Positions 25,091-32,800 of a stretch of 64,000 nucleotides of DNA are shown here, piece by piece. The stretch spans positions 21,950 to 85,949 of the forward strand of contig JAGAZB010000012.1 in the NCBI GenBank assembly GCA_017940255.1, read 5' to 3'. Both the position numbers and the translations under genes were made by a program. The notes beneath the pieces are model-generated. The model searched no databases and had not been told where the DNA came from. It saw only the letters and a program-made list of their open reading frames with translations. The stretch's first letter is position 1. Each line of letters begins with the position of its first letter. The DNA is from Treponema sp. GTDB taxonomy: Bacteria; Spirochaetota; Spirochaetia; Treponematales; Treponemataceae.

Positions 25091-26245
25091 ATGATTAACT
25101 ATAGAGGAAGGCCCTTATTTGGCGAAGACAGTTCACCTCATAATACCAGTGAATTTATGGCACTGGGGGGCACTTTATTATTTTGTATTCTTTTTCTTCT
25201 TAGCATGATTTTTGTGAAGCCTTTTCCTCAGAAGCCAAAGTACAAGGAAGTGCAGATTGTGCTTTCAAGCACTCCTATTGTAAAGGAGACTGAAGCTAAT
25301 CCGGCCCCTGCGGCGGCTGCGCCTGCCAGTGCGCCTGCTCCTCTTGCAGAACCGGCTCCTGTGGTAGAAAAGGCAGCGCCGAAGGTTGAGCAGAAAGTTG
25401 TGGAATCGCCTAAGCCAAAGGCCCAGCCTAAGCCTGCGGAAAAACCAAAGACAAAGCCGGCCGAGCCTAAGAAGACAGAAACTGTCCAGAAGGCTCAGCC
25501 TAAGCCAAAGACTGAAGCTCCAAAACCAGCTCCTGCCCCGGCCCCAAAGCCAGCTCCTGCTCCTGTTCAGGAAGAGCCTGTTCAGCTTTATCAGGACCCG
25601 ATGGAAGCCTTTGCCCAGCAGACAAAAAAGCAGCCAAAACAGGAATTCAACTGGGATATGTTTGATGATGAAGCGGCAGAAGTTACTTCGTCATCTTCAC
25701 AATCGTCTCAAAGTAATCAGGTGGTTAGCAGCACTCCAAGCTTTGAAGGTTCTGCCGGTACTGCGGTTACAGAAAAATCTCCGGCATTGACTAGTCAGGC
25801 TGTAGCAAGTGGTGCTTCTCAAAATAATGCAGTTTCCACACAGACTTCTTCGGCATTAAGTGGAATTACAAATGCAAAATATGTTGGCCGCGCAGTAAGT
25901 GGTGTTTCATCAGAGACTTCTGTAAAAACACAGGCCAGTGGCAGCGGAAAAGTCGCACTTGCAATGTCAAACGGAAGTATGCGTGCTCTGCTCAAGCCTT
26001 CAACTCCGGTTATAAATCTTTCGGAAGCTGCTGCTGCAACAATAGATAATTCCCGCACGGTAACAATCAAGTTCCGCGTTCTTGAAGCCGGTAACGTCCC
26101 TCGCGCCGAAATCTCCATTGAACCAGAATCAACCCTGCACCAGCTTGTCCGCGACGAAATCCGCGACCAGGTAAGCGCCTGGCTCTTCGAATCTGCCGAC
26201 TATTCCGCCACTGCAAGCTTTACGTACAAGATTGTAAAACAGTAA
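25091..26245 (+). CDS. TonB-family protein
   Basis: 384 residues. One N-terminal membrane anchor (about 19-40, LGGTLLFCILFLLSMIFV), then a long Pro/Ala/Lys-rich linker (about 55-165) that can span the periplasm, a Ser/Gln/Thr-rich stretch (about 195-260), and a C-terminal domain of about 95 residues (STPVINLSEAAAATIDNSRTVTI... HQLVRDEIRDQVSAWLFESADYSATASFTYKIV) resembling a TonB C-terminal fold, where FKIL-type strands bind outer-membrane partners. The likely partner is the barrel protein at 22334. The linker is unusually long and repetitive, which makes out-of-frame open frames in it meaningless. Confidence 0.8.
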   Translation: MINYRGRPLFGEDSSPHNTSEFMALGGTLLFCILFLLSMIFVKPFPQKPKYKEVQIVLSSTPIVKETEANPAPAAAAPASAPAPLAEPAPVVEKAAPKVEQKVVESPKPKAQPKPAEKPKTKPAEPKKTETVQKAQPKPKTEAPKPAPAPAPKPAPAPVQEEPVQLYQDPMEAFAQQTKKQPKQEFNWDMFDDEAAEVTSSSSQSSQSNQVVSSTPSFEGSAGTAVTEKSPALTSQAVASGASQNNAVSTQTSSALSGITNAKYVGRAVSGVSSETSVKTQASGSGKVALAMSNGSMRALLKPSTPVINLSEAAAATIDNSRTVTIKFRVLEAGNVPRAEISIEPESTLHQLVRDEIRDQVSAWLFESADYSATASFTYKIVKQ

Positions 26246-26247
26246 GT

Positions 26248-26286
26248 TTGAAGAGTTATCAGGCCTGTGCTTGTATAATTCTTCAA
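26248..26286 (+). terminator. Hairpin after the TonB gene (weak terminator)
   Basis: TTGAAGAGTTAT (26248-26259) pairs with ATAATTCTTCAA (26275-26286), 12 bp with one G-T pair, 15-base loop. No T run follows, so termination would be weak. Its right arm overlaps TATAAT (26274-26279). Confidence 0.4.
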
Positions 26287-26304
26287 ATGTGATATATTTA
26301 AAAT

Positions 26305-26742
26305 ATGCTGCACGTAATTTTTGGTGATTGCAAAGATGTAATTTATAATACATCTTTGTTTTTTAAGAATACCTATGAATCAGAATGGCTTGAAGAAGAT
26401 GAAACCAAACAGATGATTCTCGATATTGATAAATCTAAGGTTCTTTCTGATGGTGCAATTGAAAGTCCTGTTCTTGGAATCATTCCTCCGACAAATCTTT
26501 CTGGTGGAGTAAAAACTTTAATTTTAATTAATCATATAACAGATAAAATTTTTAATGCTTCAAACTGTGGTGATAATTGCGCTCCATGGCTTTTAAAAAT
26601 TGCCCAGAAAAAAGACGTAACTGTGAACCTTCGTCATCTAATGGATTTTGGGACAGGTGATTTCACAATCAAAATAGAAAATACAAACAAAATTGTACAT
26701 AATATGCTTGAACTGATTACAGAAGCCGGGAGCTTTGTATGA
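26305..26742 (+). CDS. DUF4869-like protein
   Basis: 145 residues, soluble, no signal peptide. MLHVIFGDCKDVIYNTSLFFKN at the start, the middle VLGIIPPTNLSGGVKTLILIN and CGDNCAPWLLKIAQKKDVTVNLRHLMDF match my memory of DUF4869, a family of unknown function. The last residues overlap the ATPase gene by ATGA, so the two products are made together. TATATT (26293-26298) ends 6 bases before the ATG and no ribosome binding site is visible, suggesting a leaderless start. The pair is more AT-rich than its neighbours, which may mean acquisition by transfer. Confidence 0.65.
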   Translation: MLHVIFGDCKDVIYNTSLFFKNTYESEWLEEDETKQMILDIDKSKVLSDGAIESPVLGIIPPTNLSGGVKTLILINHITDKIFNASNCGDNCAPWLLKIAQKKDVTVNLRHLMDFGTGDFTIKIENTNKIVHNMLELITEAGSFV

Positions 26743-27710
26743 AAGGTAGTTATCAGATTTCAGTTCAAAATAATAAAGTAAAATATGAATTTACAATCCG
26801 CAGAAATATAACTGTTATACAAGGCGATAGTGCCAGCGGAAAAACAACCCTTGTAGATTTAATCCGTGAACATCAGCTAGAAGGTGAGGCTAGTGGTATA
26901 AATCTTTCCTGCAAGAAGAAATGCGCTGTTTTGGAAGGTCAGGACTGGCAGCAAAATCTTACTCTCTTAAAAGATTCTATTATTTTTATTGATGAAGGAA
27001 ACTCGTTCATTTCTTCAAAGGATTTTGCTTCTGCAATAAAAAATACAGATAATTATTACGTTTTGGTAACGCGAGAAAGTTTGGAAAATCTTCCTTATAG
27101 TGTTAAAGAAATTTATGGGATTCATACTTCTGGAAAATACGCAGGCTTGAAGCAAGTTTATCATGAGTTTTACCATATTTATGATTATGAGAAAGAACCT
27201 GCTGTTTCAGATGTAAAACAAATCCTGACAGAAGATTCAAATTCAGGATTTGACTTTTTCCGAGGTATGTCAAATGGTAAATACAAATGTGAATCAGCTA
27301 AAGGAAAATCGAATATTTATTTAAAGTTACTCCAGACTAAAGATAATACTCTTGTAGTTGCCGATGGTGCAGCTTTTGGTTCACAAATGGCAAAAATTAT
27401 GAGAGTCATTTCTTCTAGGAAAAATGCACTTTTGTTCTTACCAGAATCATTTGAATATATCCTCTTACAAGCGGAATTAATTAAGGATAGTGAACTTTCT
27501 TCAATAATTGCAACTCCAGAAGATTATATCGACAGTAAAAAATATTTCAGTTGGGAACAATTCTTCACCTCTTTTATTTCAGAAAAAACAAAGGATTCCT
27601 TTCTGAAATACTCAAAAAAGAAATTGAACAAGAATTACCTTTCTGAAAGCATTAAAAGCAAGATTCTTAATTCTAAAGCCTTTACTAGAATTAAAGGACT
27701 TTTTGATTGA
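26739..27710 (+). CDS. P-loop ATPase paired with the DUF4869 protein
   Basis: 323 residues. Walker A GDSASGKTT (29-37) and a Walker B-like strand SIIFIDEG (80-87) define a nucleotide-binding domain in the first 110 residues. The rest has no domain I can name; it includes TLVVADGAAFGSQMAKIM near 203 and a Lys-rich helical end (FLKYSKKKLNKNYLSESIKSK). No membrane segment or signal. The 4-base overlap with the DUF4869 gene implies one functional unit. Similar ATPases in Firmicutes carry misleading automatic names; I cannot assign a role. Defence, toxin-like or regulatory functions are all open. Confidence 0.65.
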   Translation: MKGSYQISVQNNKVKYEFTIRRNITVIQGDSASGKTTLVDLIREHQLEGEASGINLSCKKKCAVLEGQDWQQNLTLLKDSIIFIDEGNSFISSKDFASAIKNTDNYYVLVTRESLENLPYSVKEIYGIHTSGKYAGLKQVYHEFYHIYDYEKEPAVSDVKQILTEDSNSGFDFFRGMSNGKYKCESAKGKSNIYLKLLQTKDNTLVVADGAAFGSQMAKIMRVISSRKNALLFLPESFEYILLQAELIKDSELSSIIATPEDYIDSKKYFSWEQFFTSFISEKTKDSFLKYSKKKLNKNYLSESIKSKILNSKAFTRIKGLFD

Positions 27711-27794
27711 GATAACTTTTTGACTATTGAGTCAAATTGGTTCTAATGCAGGAATTAGAATTTAGATTATCTAATTATCATAGCAAGTTCTATT

Positions 27795-27846
27795 ATACTA
27801 GTATGTAAGTATACCAGTTGATAAATAAATTAAGCAATGTTATAAT
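27795..27846 (+). promoter_or_regulatory. uxuA promoter with upstream CTAG-centred operator
   Basis: TTGATA (27818-27823), 17-base spacer, TATAAT (27841-27846): a near-consensus promoter 19 bases before the uxuA start. Directly upstream of the -35 is the perfect palindrome ATACTAGTAT (27795-27804), followed by AGTATACC (27808-27815). Related CTAG-centred sequences precede the uxuB-like, uxaC and eda genes. Confidence 0.6.
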
Positions 27847-27864
27847 TCCCCAAGAGGTGATGAT

Positions 27865-28971
27865 ATGGAAATGACATTACGTTGGTACGGAACTGGGTTT
27901 GATTCCGTTACTTTGCAGCAGATTCGCCAGGTGCCAGGTGTGCACGGCGTTATCACAACTTTATATGATTCAGTTCCTGGCGATGCCTGGGAGCTTTCTG
28001 CAATTCAGAAGATAAAGAAAGAAGTTCAGGATGCCGGACTCAAGATTGCCGGAATTGAAAGTGTAAATATTCACGACGACATTAAGATTGGCGGCGGTGA
28101 CCGCGATAAGTATATCGAAAACTACATTAAGACTTTGGAGCGCCTTGGTCAGGAAGACATCCACATGGTCTGCTACAACTTTATGCCTGTTTTCGACTGG
28201 ACTCGTTCAGAGCTGGCCCGCGTTTGCGAGGACGGTTCAACAGTTCTTGCCTACAACTCTAAGGCAATCGACGGTGTTAAGCCTGAGGAAATGTTTGCTT
28301 CTATCGACAAGGATTCAAACGGCTTTATTCTTCCTGGCTGGGAACCTGAGCGTATGGCCCGCGTTAAAGAACTTTTTGAAATGTACAAGAGTGTTGATGA
28401 AGAAAAACTTTTCAACAACCTGGTTTACTTCCTTAAAGCAATTATGCCTGTCTGCGATAAATATAATATTGATATGGCAATTCATCCGGATGATCCAGCC
28501 TGGCCTGTATTTGGTCTTCCTCGCATTATCACAAGTCAGGATAAGGTTTGCCGTATGCTTAAGGCTGTGGATAATCCTCATAACGGCTTGACCTTCTGTA
28601 CAGGCTCTTATGGTACTAACCGCAAGAACGACCTCTGCGAATTCATTAAGGCTGCTCAGGGCCGCATTCACTTTGCCCACGTGCGCAACCTTAAATTTAA
28701 TACCGCAATTGATGATCCTGTCCTGGACTTCCAGGAATCAGCTCACCTTTCAAGCACAGGTTCTTTTGATATGTTCAAGATTGTTAAGACCCTTTACGAA
28801 ACTGGTTTTGACGGCGTTATCCGCCCAGACCACGGCCGAACAATCTGGGGTGAAAAATGCATGCCTGGCTACGGACTTTATGACCGAGCTCTCGGAGCAA
28901 CCTACCTCCAGGGCCTCTGGGAAGCCTGCGAAAAAACTATTGACCGCAGCAATGTAAAATTATATAGATAA
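27865..28971 (+). CDS. uxuA: D-mannonate dehydratase
   Basis: 368 residues, close to the usual 350-395. Converts D-mannonate to 2-keto-3-deoxygluconate in glucuronate breakdown. Typical blocks: MTLRWYGTG at the start, GVHGVITTLYDSVPGDAW (27-44), GIESVNIHDDIKIG, MVCYNFMPVFDWTRSEL, MAIHPDDPAWPVFGLPRI (metal-binding His/Asp), TFCTGSYG, HFAHVRNLKF and GFDGVIRPDHGRTIWGE. AAGAGGTGATG precedes the ATG. It is separated from the rest of the pathway by a GNAT gene and a diguanylate cyclase gene but carries the same type of operator. Confidence 0.95.
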   Translation: MEMTLRWYGTGFDSVTLQQIRQVPGVHGVITTLYDSVPGDAWELSAIQKIKKEVQDAGLKIAGIESVNIHDDIKIGGGDRDKYIENYIKTLERLGQEDIHMVCYNFMPVFDWTRSELARVCEDGSTVLAYNSKAIDGVKPEEMFASIDKDSNGFILPGWEPERMARVKELFEMYKSVDEEKLFNNLVYFLKAIMPVCDKYNIDMAIHPDDPAWPVFGLPRIITSQDKVCRMLKAVDNPHNGLTFCTGSYGTNRKNDLCEFIKAAQGRIHFAHVRNLKFNTAIDDPVLDFQESAHLSSTGSFDMFKIVKTLYETGFDGVIRPDHGRTIWGEKCMPGYGLYDRALGATYLQGLWEACEKTIDRSNVKLYR

Positions 28972-28996
28972 TTTTACATGTGTTTTTGCAAAAAGG

Positions 28997-29019
28997 GTGG
29001 TTGAGCATGCCTCAACCAC
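28997..29019 (+). terminator. Hairpin after uxuA
   Basis: GTGGTTGAG (28997-29005), loop CATGC, CTCAACCAC (29011-29019): perfect 9-bp stem. No T run follows, so it may be a pause or RNA-stabilising hairpin instead of a full terminator. Confidence 0.5.
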
Positions 29020-29047
29020 TGGACTGCTACTATAAACTAGTTAACTG

Positions 29048-29647
29048 ATGATAAAACTTGAGCCTTTCAACATGAAAAATCTTCCGCTGGTAGTTGATGT
29101 GGTCGTGCCCCTTTGGAGCCCTCCTCTTGGTGATGAAAAATTCAAGCGCTTTAATGTGGAATATATAGTAAGAAATAATATTTCTGAAAACAATTACCGC
29201 TTTGAGCTGGTAGAATCTTCTGCCGGCGGAGGCGGAAAGCTGCTCTCCGCCGCATTTTTTACCCGCAAAGGCGACCCTTGCGCTGTAAACGCCTGGTACG
29301 AAAAAGCTTCCTCCGCGTTCCCACCCACCCTTCGCCATGCTTCAGACATGAGCCGCACCTATCTTACCCTGATGGACGAGCGCACCCTGGCCCTTATGAA
29401 TGATGATGACATCAAGCTTTCCCTTTTTGTAAGCCGTGAAGCCGGCGCGGGTAGGGAAATCCTTGAGCGTACCAGCAGCCTTCTTTGTAAAGAAGGCTGG
29501 AAAAATCTTTATCTCTGGACCGACTGCGACTGTAACTGGCAGTGGTATTCAAAACACGGTTTTGAACTTGTTCAGGAAGATTCCTACGAGCCTTTCAGCA
29601 GTGAACAGGAAGACTATAAAACATATATCTATCGGAAAAAGCTGTAA
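29048..29647 (+). CDS. GNAT-family N-acetyltransferase
   Basis: 199 residues, soluble. The second half has the GNAT pattern: a strand (LSLFVSREAGAGREILERTSSLLCKEGW, a degenerate Q/RxxGxG acetyl-CoA loop followed by its helix), NLYLWTDCDCNWQWYSKHGFELV (the NxxYxxxGF-type motif), and a beta strand to the end. The acceptor is unknown. No clear ribosome binding site precedes the ATG. An AACTAGTT palindrome lies at 29035-29042, loosely like the uronate operators. Confidence 0.7.
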   Translation: MIKLEPFNMKNLPLVVDVVVPLWSPPLGDEKFKRFNVEYIVRNNISENNYRFELVESSAGGGGKLLSAAFFTRKGDPCAVNAWYEKASSAFPPTLRHASDMSRTYLTLMDERTLALMNDDDIKLSLFVSREAGAGREILERTSSLLCKEGWKNLYLWTDCDCNWQWYSKHGFELVQEDSYEPFSSEQEDYKTYIYRKKL

Positions 29648-29715
29648 TAAATAACTTGCCGACATAATTTTATTTAATTATAATTGAACAAAATACTTAC
29701 TTTGGTGCAACAGCT

Positions 29716-31143
29716 ATGAAAATGACATTGGATTTGTTTGACAGTATCATTAATACATCACAAGACTGTGTTTTCTGGAAGGACAAAGACAGACGCTTTC
29801 TTGGTGTTAATCAGGCTTTTCTTGATTATTACGGTTTTGAATCAGAAGAAATCCTTCTTGGAAAAAATGATGAAGACATGGGCTGGCATTCCGACCCCGA
29901 GCCATTTAAAAAAGATGAACTTATGGTTCTCTCGGGGAAAAGCACTTATAAAGTTCAGGGTAAGTGTATTATTCATGGAGAAGAAAGAGACATTATCGCT
30001 TCCAAAAGGCCCCTTTATGAAGGAGATGAAATTGTCGGGCTGGTCGGAAGCTTTGTAGATATAACTGATGTAATACGAAGAAAAAACAAGAGTGATGGTT
30101 CACAAGTCCTTTATACTTTGAGTGACCTTAGAAAATATTCATTTTTTGATAAACTGATAGATGAAATTAGTCTTGATGAAATTCTTGATCCTCTTACGGG
30201 CATATTAAATCGTTCTTATTCAGTAAAATTTGTTCAGTCTTTAATAGCTTCGAATACACCCTTTACTTTTACGATTATTGATTTGGATAATTTTAAGACA
30301 ATTAATGACACATACGGTCATGCCGCTGGTGATAAGGTTCTGGCCACAGTTACAAAAGGTCTTGCGGAATATTCAAAAAGTTGCGGTTTGGTCGGCAGGT
30401 TTGGCGGGGACGAACTTTTGCTGATAGATTTAAAAAATATTACAAGAGAAGATAAAATCACCTTTTTTGATAATCTGTACGGAAAATCAAATGCCTTACG
30501 AAAAGAAGTTTACTTTGAAAATGGGGCTACCTTTGTTACAGGCACGGCTGGGGCAGCTACTTTCCCAAGTGATTCAGATAATTTTTCAGATCTTTTTAGC
30601 TTGATAGATAAAATGCTTTATCTGGGAAAACATCGGGGGCGTAATTGTTACAGATTTTATGAAGAAGAAAAACATAAAAACATAGAAATTCATAAAATCG
30701 CGCAAAACGGTATATTTACAAATATGCATAACTTAAAGAAAGAGCTTGAAAAGGCTGATTCTTTTGAAGAAAAATTACAAAAAGCACTGCCAATAGTAAA
30801 AGAAGTTTTGCAGGTAAATGATTTGTTTTATGTAAAATCTGATGGAAAAATGCGTTCCGTAGAAAAAAAAGATTTTTGCGAAGATGCTTCTGATCTGGCA
30901 GATTTAATGAAGGAAGATTTCTTTTCAGAAAGAACTCTGGAATTTGTAAAGCGATATTCACCAAAATTTTATAGCAGCCTGATTAATAAAGGTTTTGAAT
31001 CTGTCCTTATTTCCCGTATACGCAAAGAAAAAAATGTAAAAGGTTATCTTATTTGCTGTGTAAAAAGAAGTCTTAGAATCTGGCAGGAAAGTGAATGTGC
31101 CCTTCTTTTCTATCTGTCTGAACTTTTAGCTGATGATAACTAG
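29716..31143 (+). CDS. PAS-GGDEF diguanylate cyclase
   Basis: 475 residues, no membrane segments. PAS domain about 5-120 (FDSIINTSQDCVFWKDKDRRFLGVN... LVGSFVDITDVIRRK). GGDEF domain about 155-315: DPLTGILNRSY, DLDNFKTINDTYGHAAGD, and the active site RFGGDELLL (GGDEL variant, compatible with activity). I see no RxxD product-inhibition site in the expected place upstream. A C-terminal part of about 150 residues after the GGDEF is unassigned. It probably makes cyclic di-GMP in response to a small molecule or redox signal. It lies between uxuA and the uxuB-like gene. Confidence 0.9.
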   Translation: MKMTLDLFDSIINTSQDCVFWKDKDRRFLGVNQAFLDYYGFESEEILLGKNDEDMGWHSDPEPFKKDELMVLSGKSTYKVQGKCIIHGEERDIIASKRPLYEGDEIVGLVGSFVDITDVIRRKNKSDGSQVLYTLSDLRKYSFFDKLIDEISLDEILDPLTGILNRSYSVKFVQSLIASNTPFTFTIIDLDNFKTINDTYGHAAGDKVLATVTKGLAEYSKSCGLVGRFGGDELLLIDLKNITREDKITFFDNLYGKSNALRKEVYFENGATFVTGTAGAATFPSDSDNFSDLFSLIDKMLYLGKHRGRNCYRFYEEEKHKNIEIHKIAQNGIFTNMHNLKKELEKADSFEEKLQKALPIVKEVLQVNDLFYVKSDGKMRSVEKKDFCEDASDLADLMKEDFFSERTLEFVKRYSPKFYSSLINKGFESVLISRIRKEKNVKGYLICCVKRSLRIWQESECALLFYLSELLADDN

Positions 31144-31162
31144 ACTTTTATTCTGCTAATAT

Positions 31163-31178
31163 GCTAGAATACTAGTTA
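31163..31178. promoter_or_regulatory. CTAG-type operator before the uxuB-like gene
   Basis: GCTAGAATACTAGTTA. The core CTAGAATACTAGT is identical, over 13 bases, to 37406-37418 in front of eda. It ends directly before the AGAGG ribosome binding site of the gene starting at 31189, so a bound protein would block transcription start. Confidence 0.55.
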
Positions 31179-31188
31179 GAGGCTAAAT

Positions 31189-32796
31189 ATGAAATTAACA
31201 ATAGATGGAATTAAAAATACAAGTGAATGGAAAGCTAAAGGCTATTCCCTTCCAAAGTTTGACCGTGCCGCTGTTGAAACTGCAACCCGCGCAAATCCTT
31301 TCTGGATTCATTTTGGTGCCGGAAATATTTTCCGTGCCTTTCAGGCTAATGTTGTTCAGGAGCTTTTGAACAAGGGCGTGCTTGACCGCGGTCTTGTTGT
31401 TGCAGAAGGTTATGACTACGAAATCATAGAAAAGATGTACCGCCCTCACGACAATATCGGTGCTCTTGTTACCCTTAAATCAAATGGTTCTGTAGAAAAA
31501 ACTGTTGTCGGCTCAATTATGGAAGCCCTTGCCGCAGATTCAGAAAACGAAAAAGACTGGGCACGTTTGTGCGAAATCTTCCGCAGCCCATCCCTTCAGA
31601 TGGTTACATTTACAATCACAGAAAAGGGCTATCTTTTGCGAAATGCGGCTGGCGTATTTATGCCAGGTGTAGAAGATGATTTTGCACAGGGACCGGTTCT
31701 TCCAAAGTCTTATATTGGAAAAGTTGTTACCCTCTTACATGAACGCTATGTAAACGGCGAACTTCCAATTGCAATGGTCAGCATGGATAACTGCTCCCAC
31801 AACGGCGATAAGTTGTATGCCGCTGTAAACGAGTTTGCAAAAGAATGGGAAAACCGCGGCGTATGTAAGCCAGGCTTCCTGGACTATGTAAACAATAATT
31901 CAAAGGTTAGCTTCCCTTGGACAATGATAGATAAAATCACACCTCGTCCAGATGCAAAAATCGAAAAGATTCTTGCAGACGACGGTATTGAAGGGCTTGA
32001 ACCTGTAATCACAAGCAAGAAAACTTATGTCGCTCCTTTCGTAAATGCCGAGGAATGCCAGTATCTTGTTATTGAAGATAACTTCCCTAATGGCCGCCCT
32101 GAACTGGAAAAAGCAGGTCTTTACTTTACAGACCGCGCTACTGTAGACAAGGTAGAAAAGATGAAGGTTTGCACTTGTTTAAATCCTCTTCATACCTTCC
32201 TGGCTGTAAGTGGCTGTCTGCTTGGATATACTCTTATTGCAGACGAAATGAAGGATGCAGATTTGCTCCGCCTTGTAAAACGCCTTGGTTACGAAGAAGG
32301 ACTTCCTGTTGTAGTAGACCCTGGAATCATCAAGCCTCGTGACTTTATTGATGAGGTTGTAAACATCCGTATCCCTAATCCTTTTATGCCGGATACTCCA
32401 CAGCGCATTGCCTGTGATACATCACAGAAGCTCAGCATCCGCTTTGGCGAAACAATTAAAGGTTACCTTGCGCGCCCTGAACTTAAGCTTTCAAACCTCA
32501 AGGTTATTCCGCTGGTATTTGCCCTCTGGCTCCGCTATCTTATGGCCATAAATGATAATGGTGAAGTTTTTGAGCTCAGTCCTGATCCTCTTTTGGAAGA
32601 CTGCAAAAAATATGTAGCTGATGTAAAACTTGGTGATTCAACAATTCCGGCAAGGTTGGACGCACTCTTGCATCGTAAAGAAATTTTCGGAGTGGACCTC
32701 TTCGAAGCAGGCCTTGCAGAAAGCGTAAAAGCTGATTTTGCAAGACTGCTTGAAGGAAAAGGTGCTGTTCGTAAGGTTTTGAGCGAAACTAACTAA
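31189..32796 (+). CDS. uxuB: Mannitol dehydrogenase family oxidoreductase, probably fructuronate reductase
   Basis: 535 residues, typical of the polyol/mannonate dehydrogenase family. WIHFGAGNIFRAFQANVVQ (39-57) is the NAD-binding N-terminal motif, and TCLNPLHTFLAVSGCLLGY matches the K-x-x-x-x-N-x-x-H-type catalytic region. In this context, with UxuA and UxaC nearby, it should reduce fructuronate to mannonate. Members acting on other polyols share the fold, so the substrate rests on context. AGAGG lies 6 bases before the ATG. The GH51 gene converges with it, with only 4 bases between stops. Confidence 0.87.
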   Translation: MKLTIDGIKNTSEWKAKGYSLPKFDRAAVETATRANPFWIHFGAGNIFRAFQANVVQELLNKGVLDRGLVVAEGYDYEIIEKMYRPHDNIGALVTLKSNGSVEKTVVGSIMEALAADSENEKDWARLCEIFRSPSLQMVTFTITEKGYLLRNAAGVFMPGVEDDFAQGPVLPKSYIGKVVTLLHERYVNGELPIAMVSMDNCSHNGDKLYAAVNEFAKEWENRGVCKPGFLDYVNNNSKVSFPWTMIDKITPRPDAKIEKILADDGIEGLEPVITSKKTYVAPFVNAEECQYLVIEDNFPNGRPELEKAGLYFTDRATVDKVEKMKVCTCLNPLHTFLAVSGCLLGYTLIADEMKDADLLRLVKRLGYEEGLPVVVDPGIIKPRDFIDEVVNIRIPNPFMPDTPQRIACDTSQKLSIRFGETIKGYLARPELKLSNLKVIPLVFALWLRYLMAINDNGEVFELSPDPLLEDCKKYVADVKLGDSTIPARLDALLHRKEIFGVDLFEAGLAESVKADFARLLEGKGAVRKVLSETN

Positions 32797-32800
32797 TAAC

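Noticed and set aside
25386..25790. 134-residue Arg/Leu/Ser/Gln-rich frame inside the TonB gene
   Set aside because: It is the +1 frame of the Pro/Ala/Lys-rich linker; repetitive codons keep it open by composition alone.
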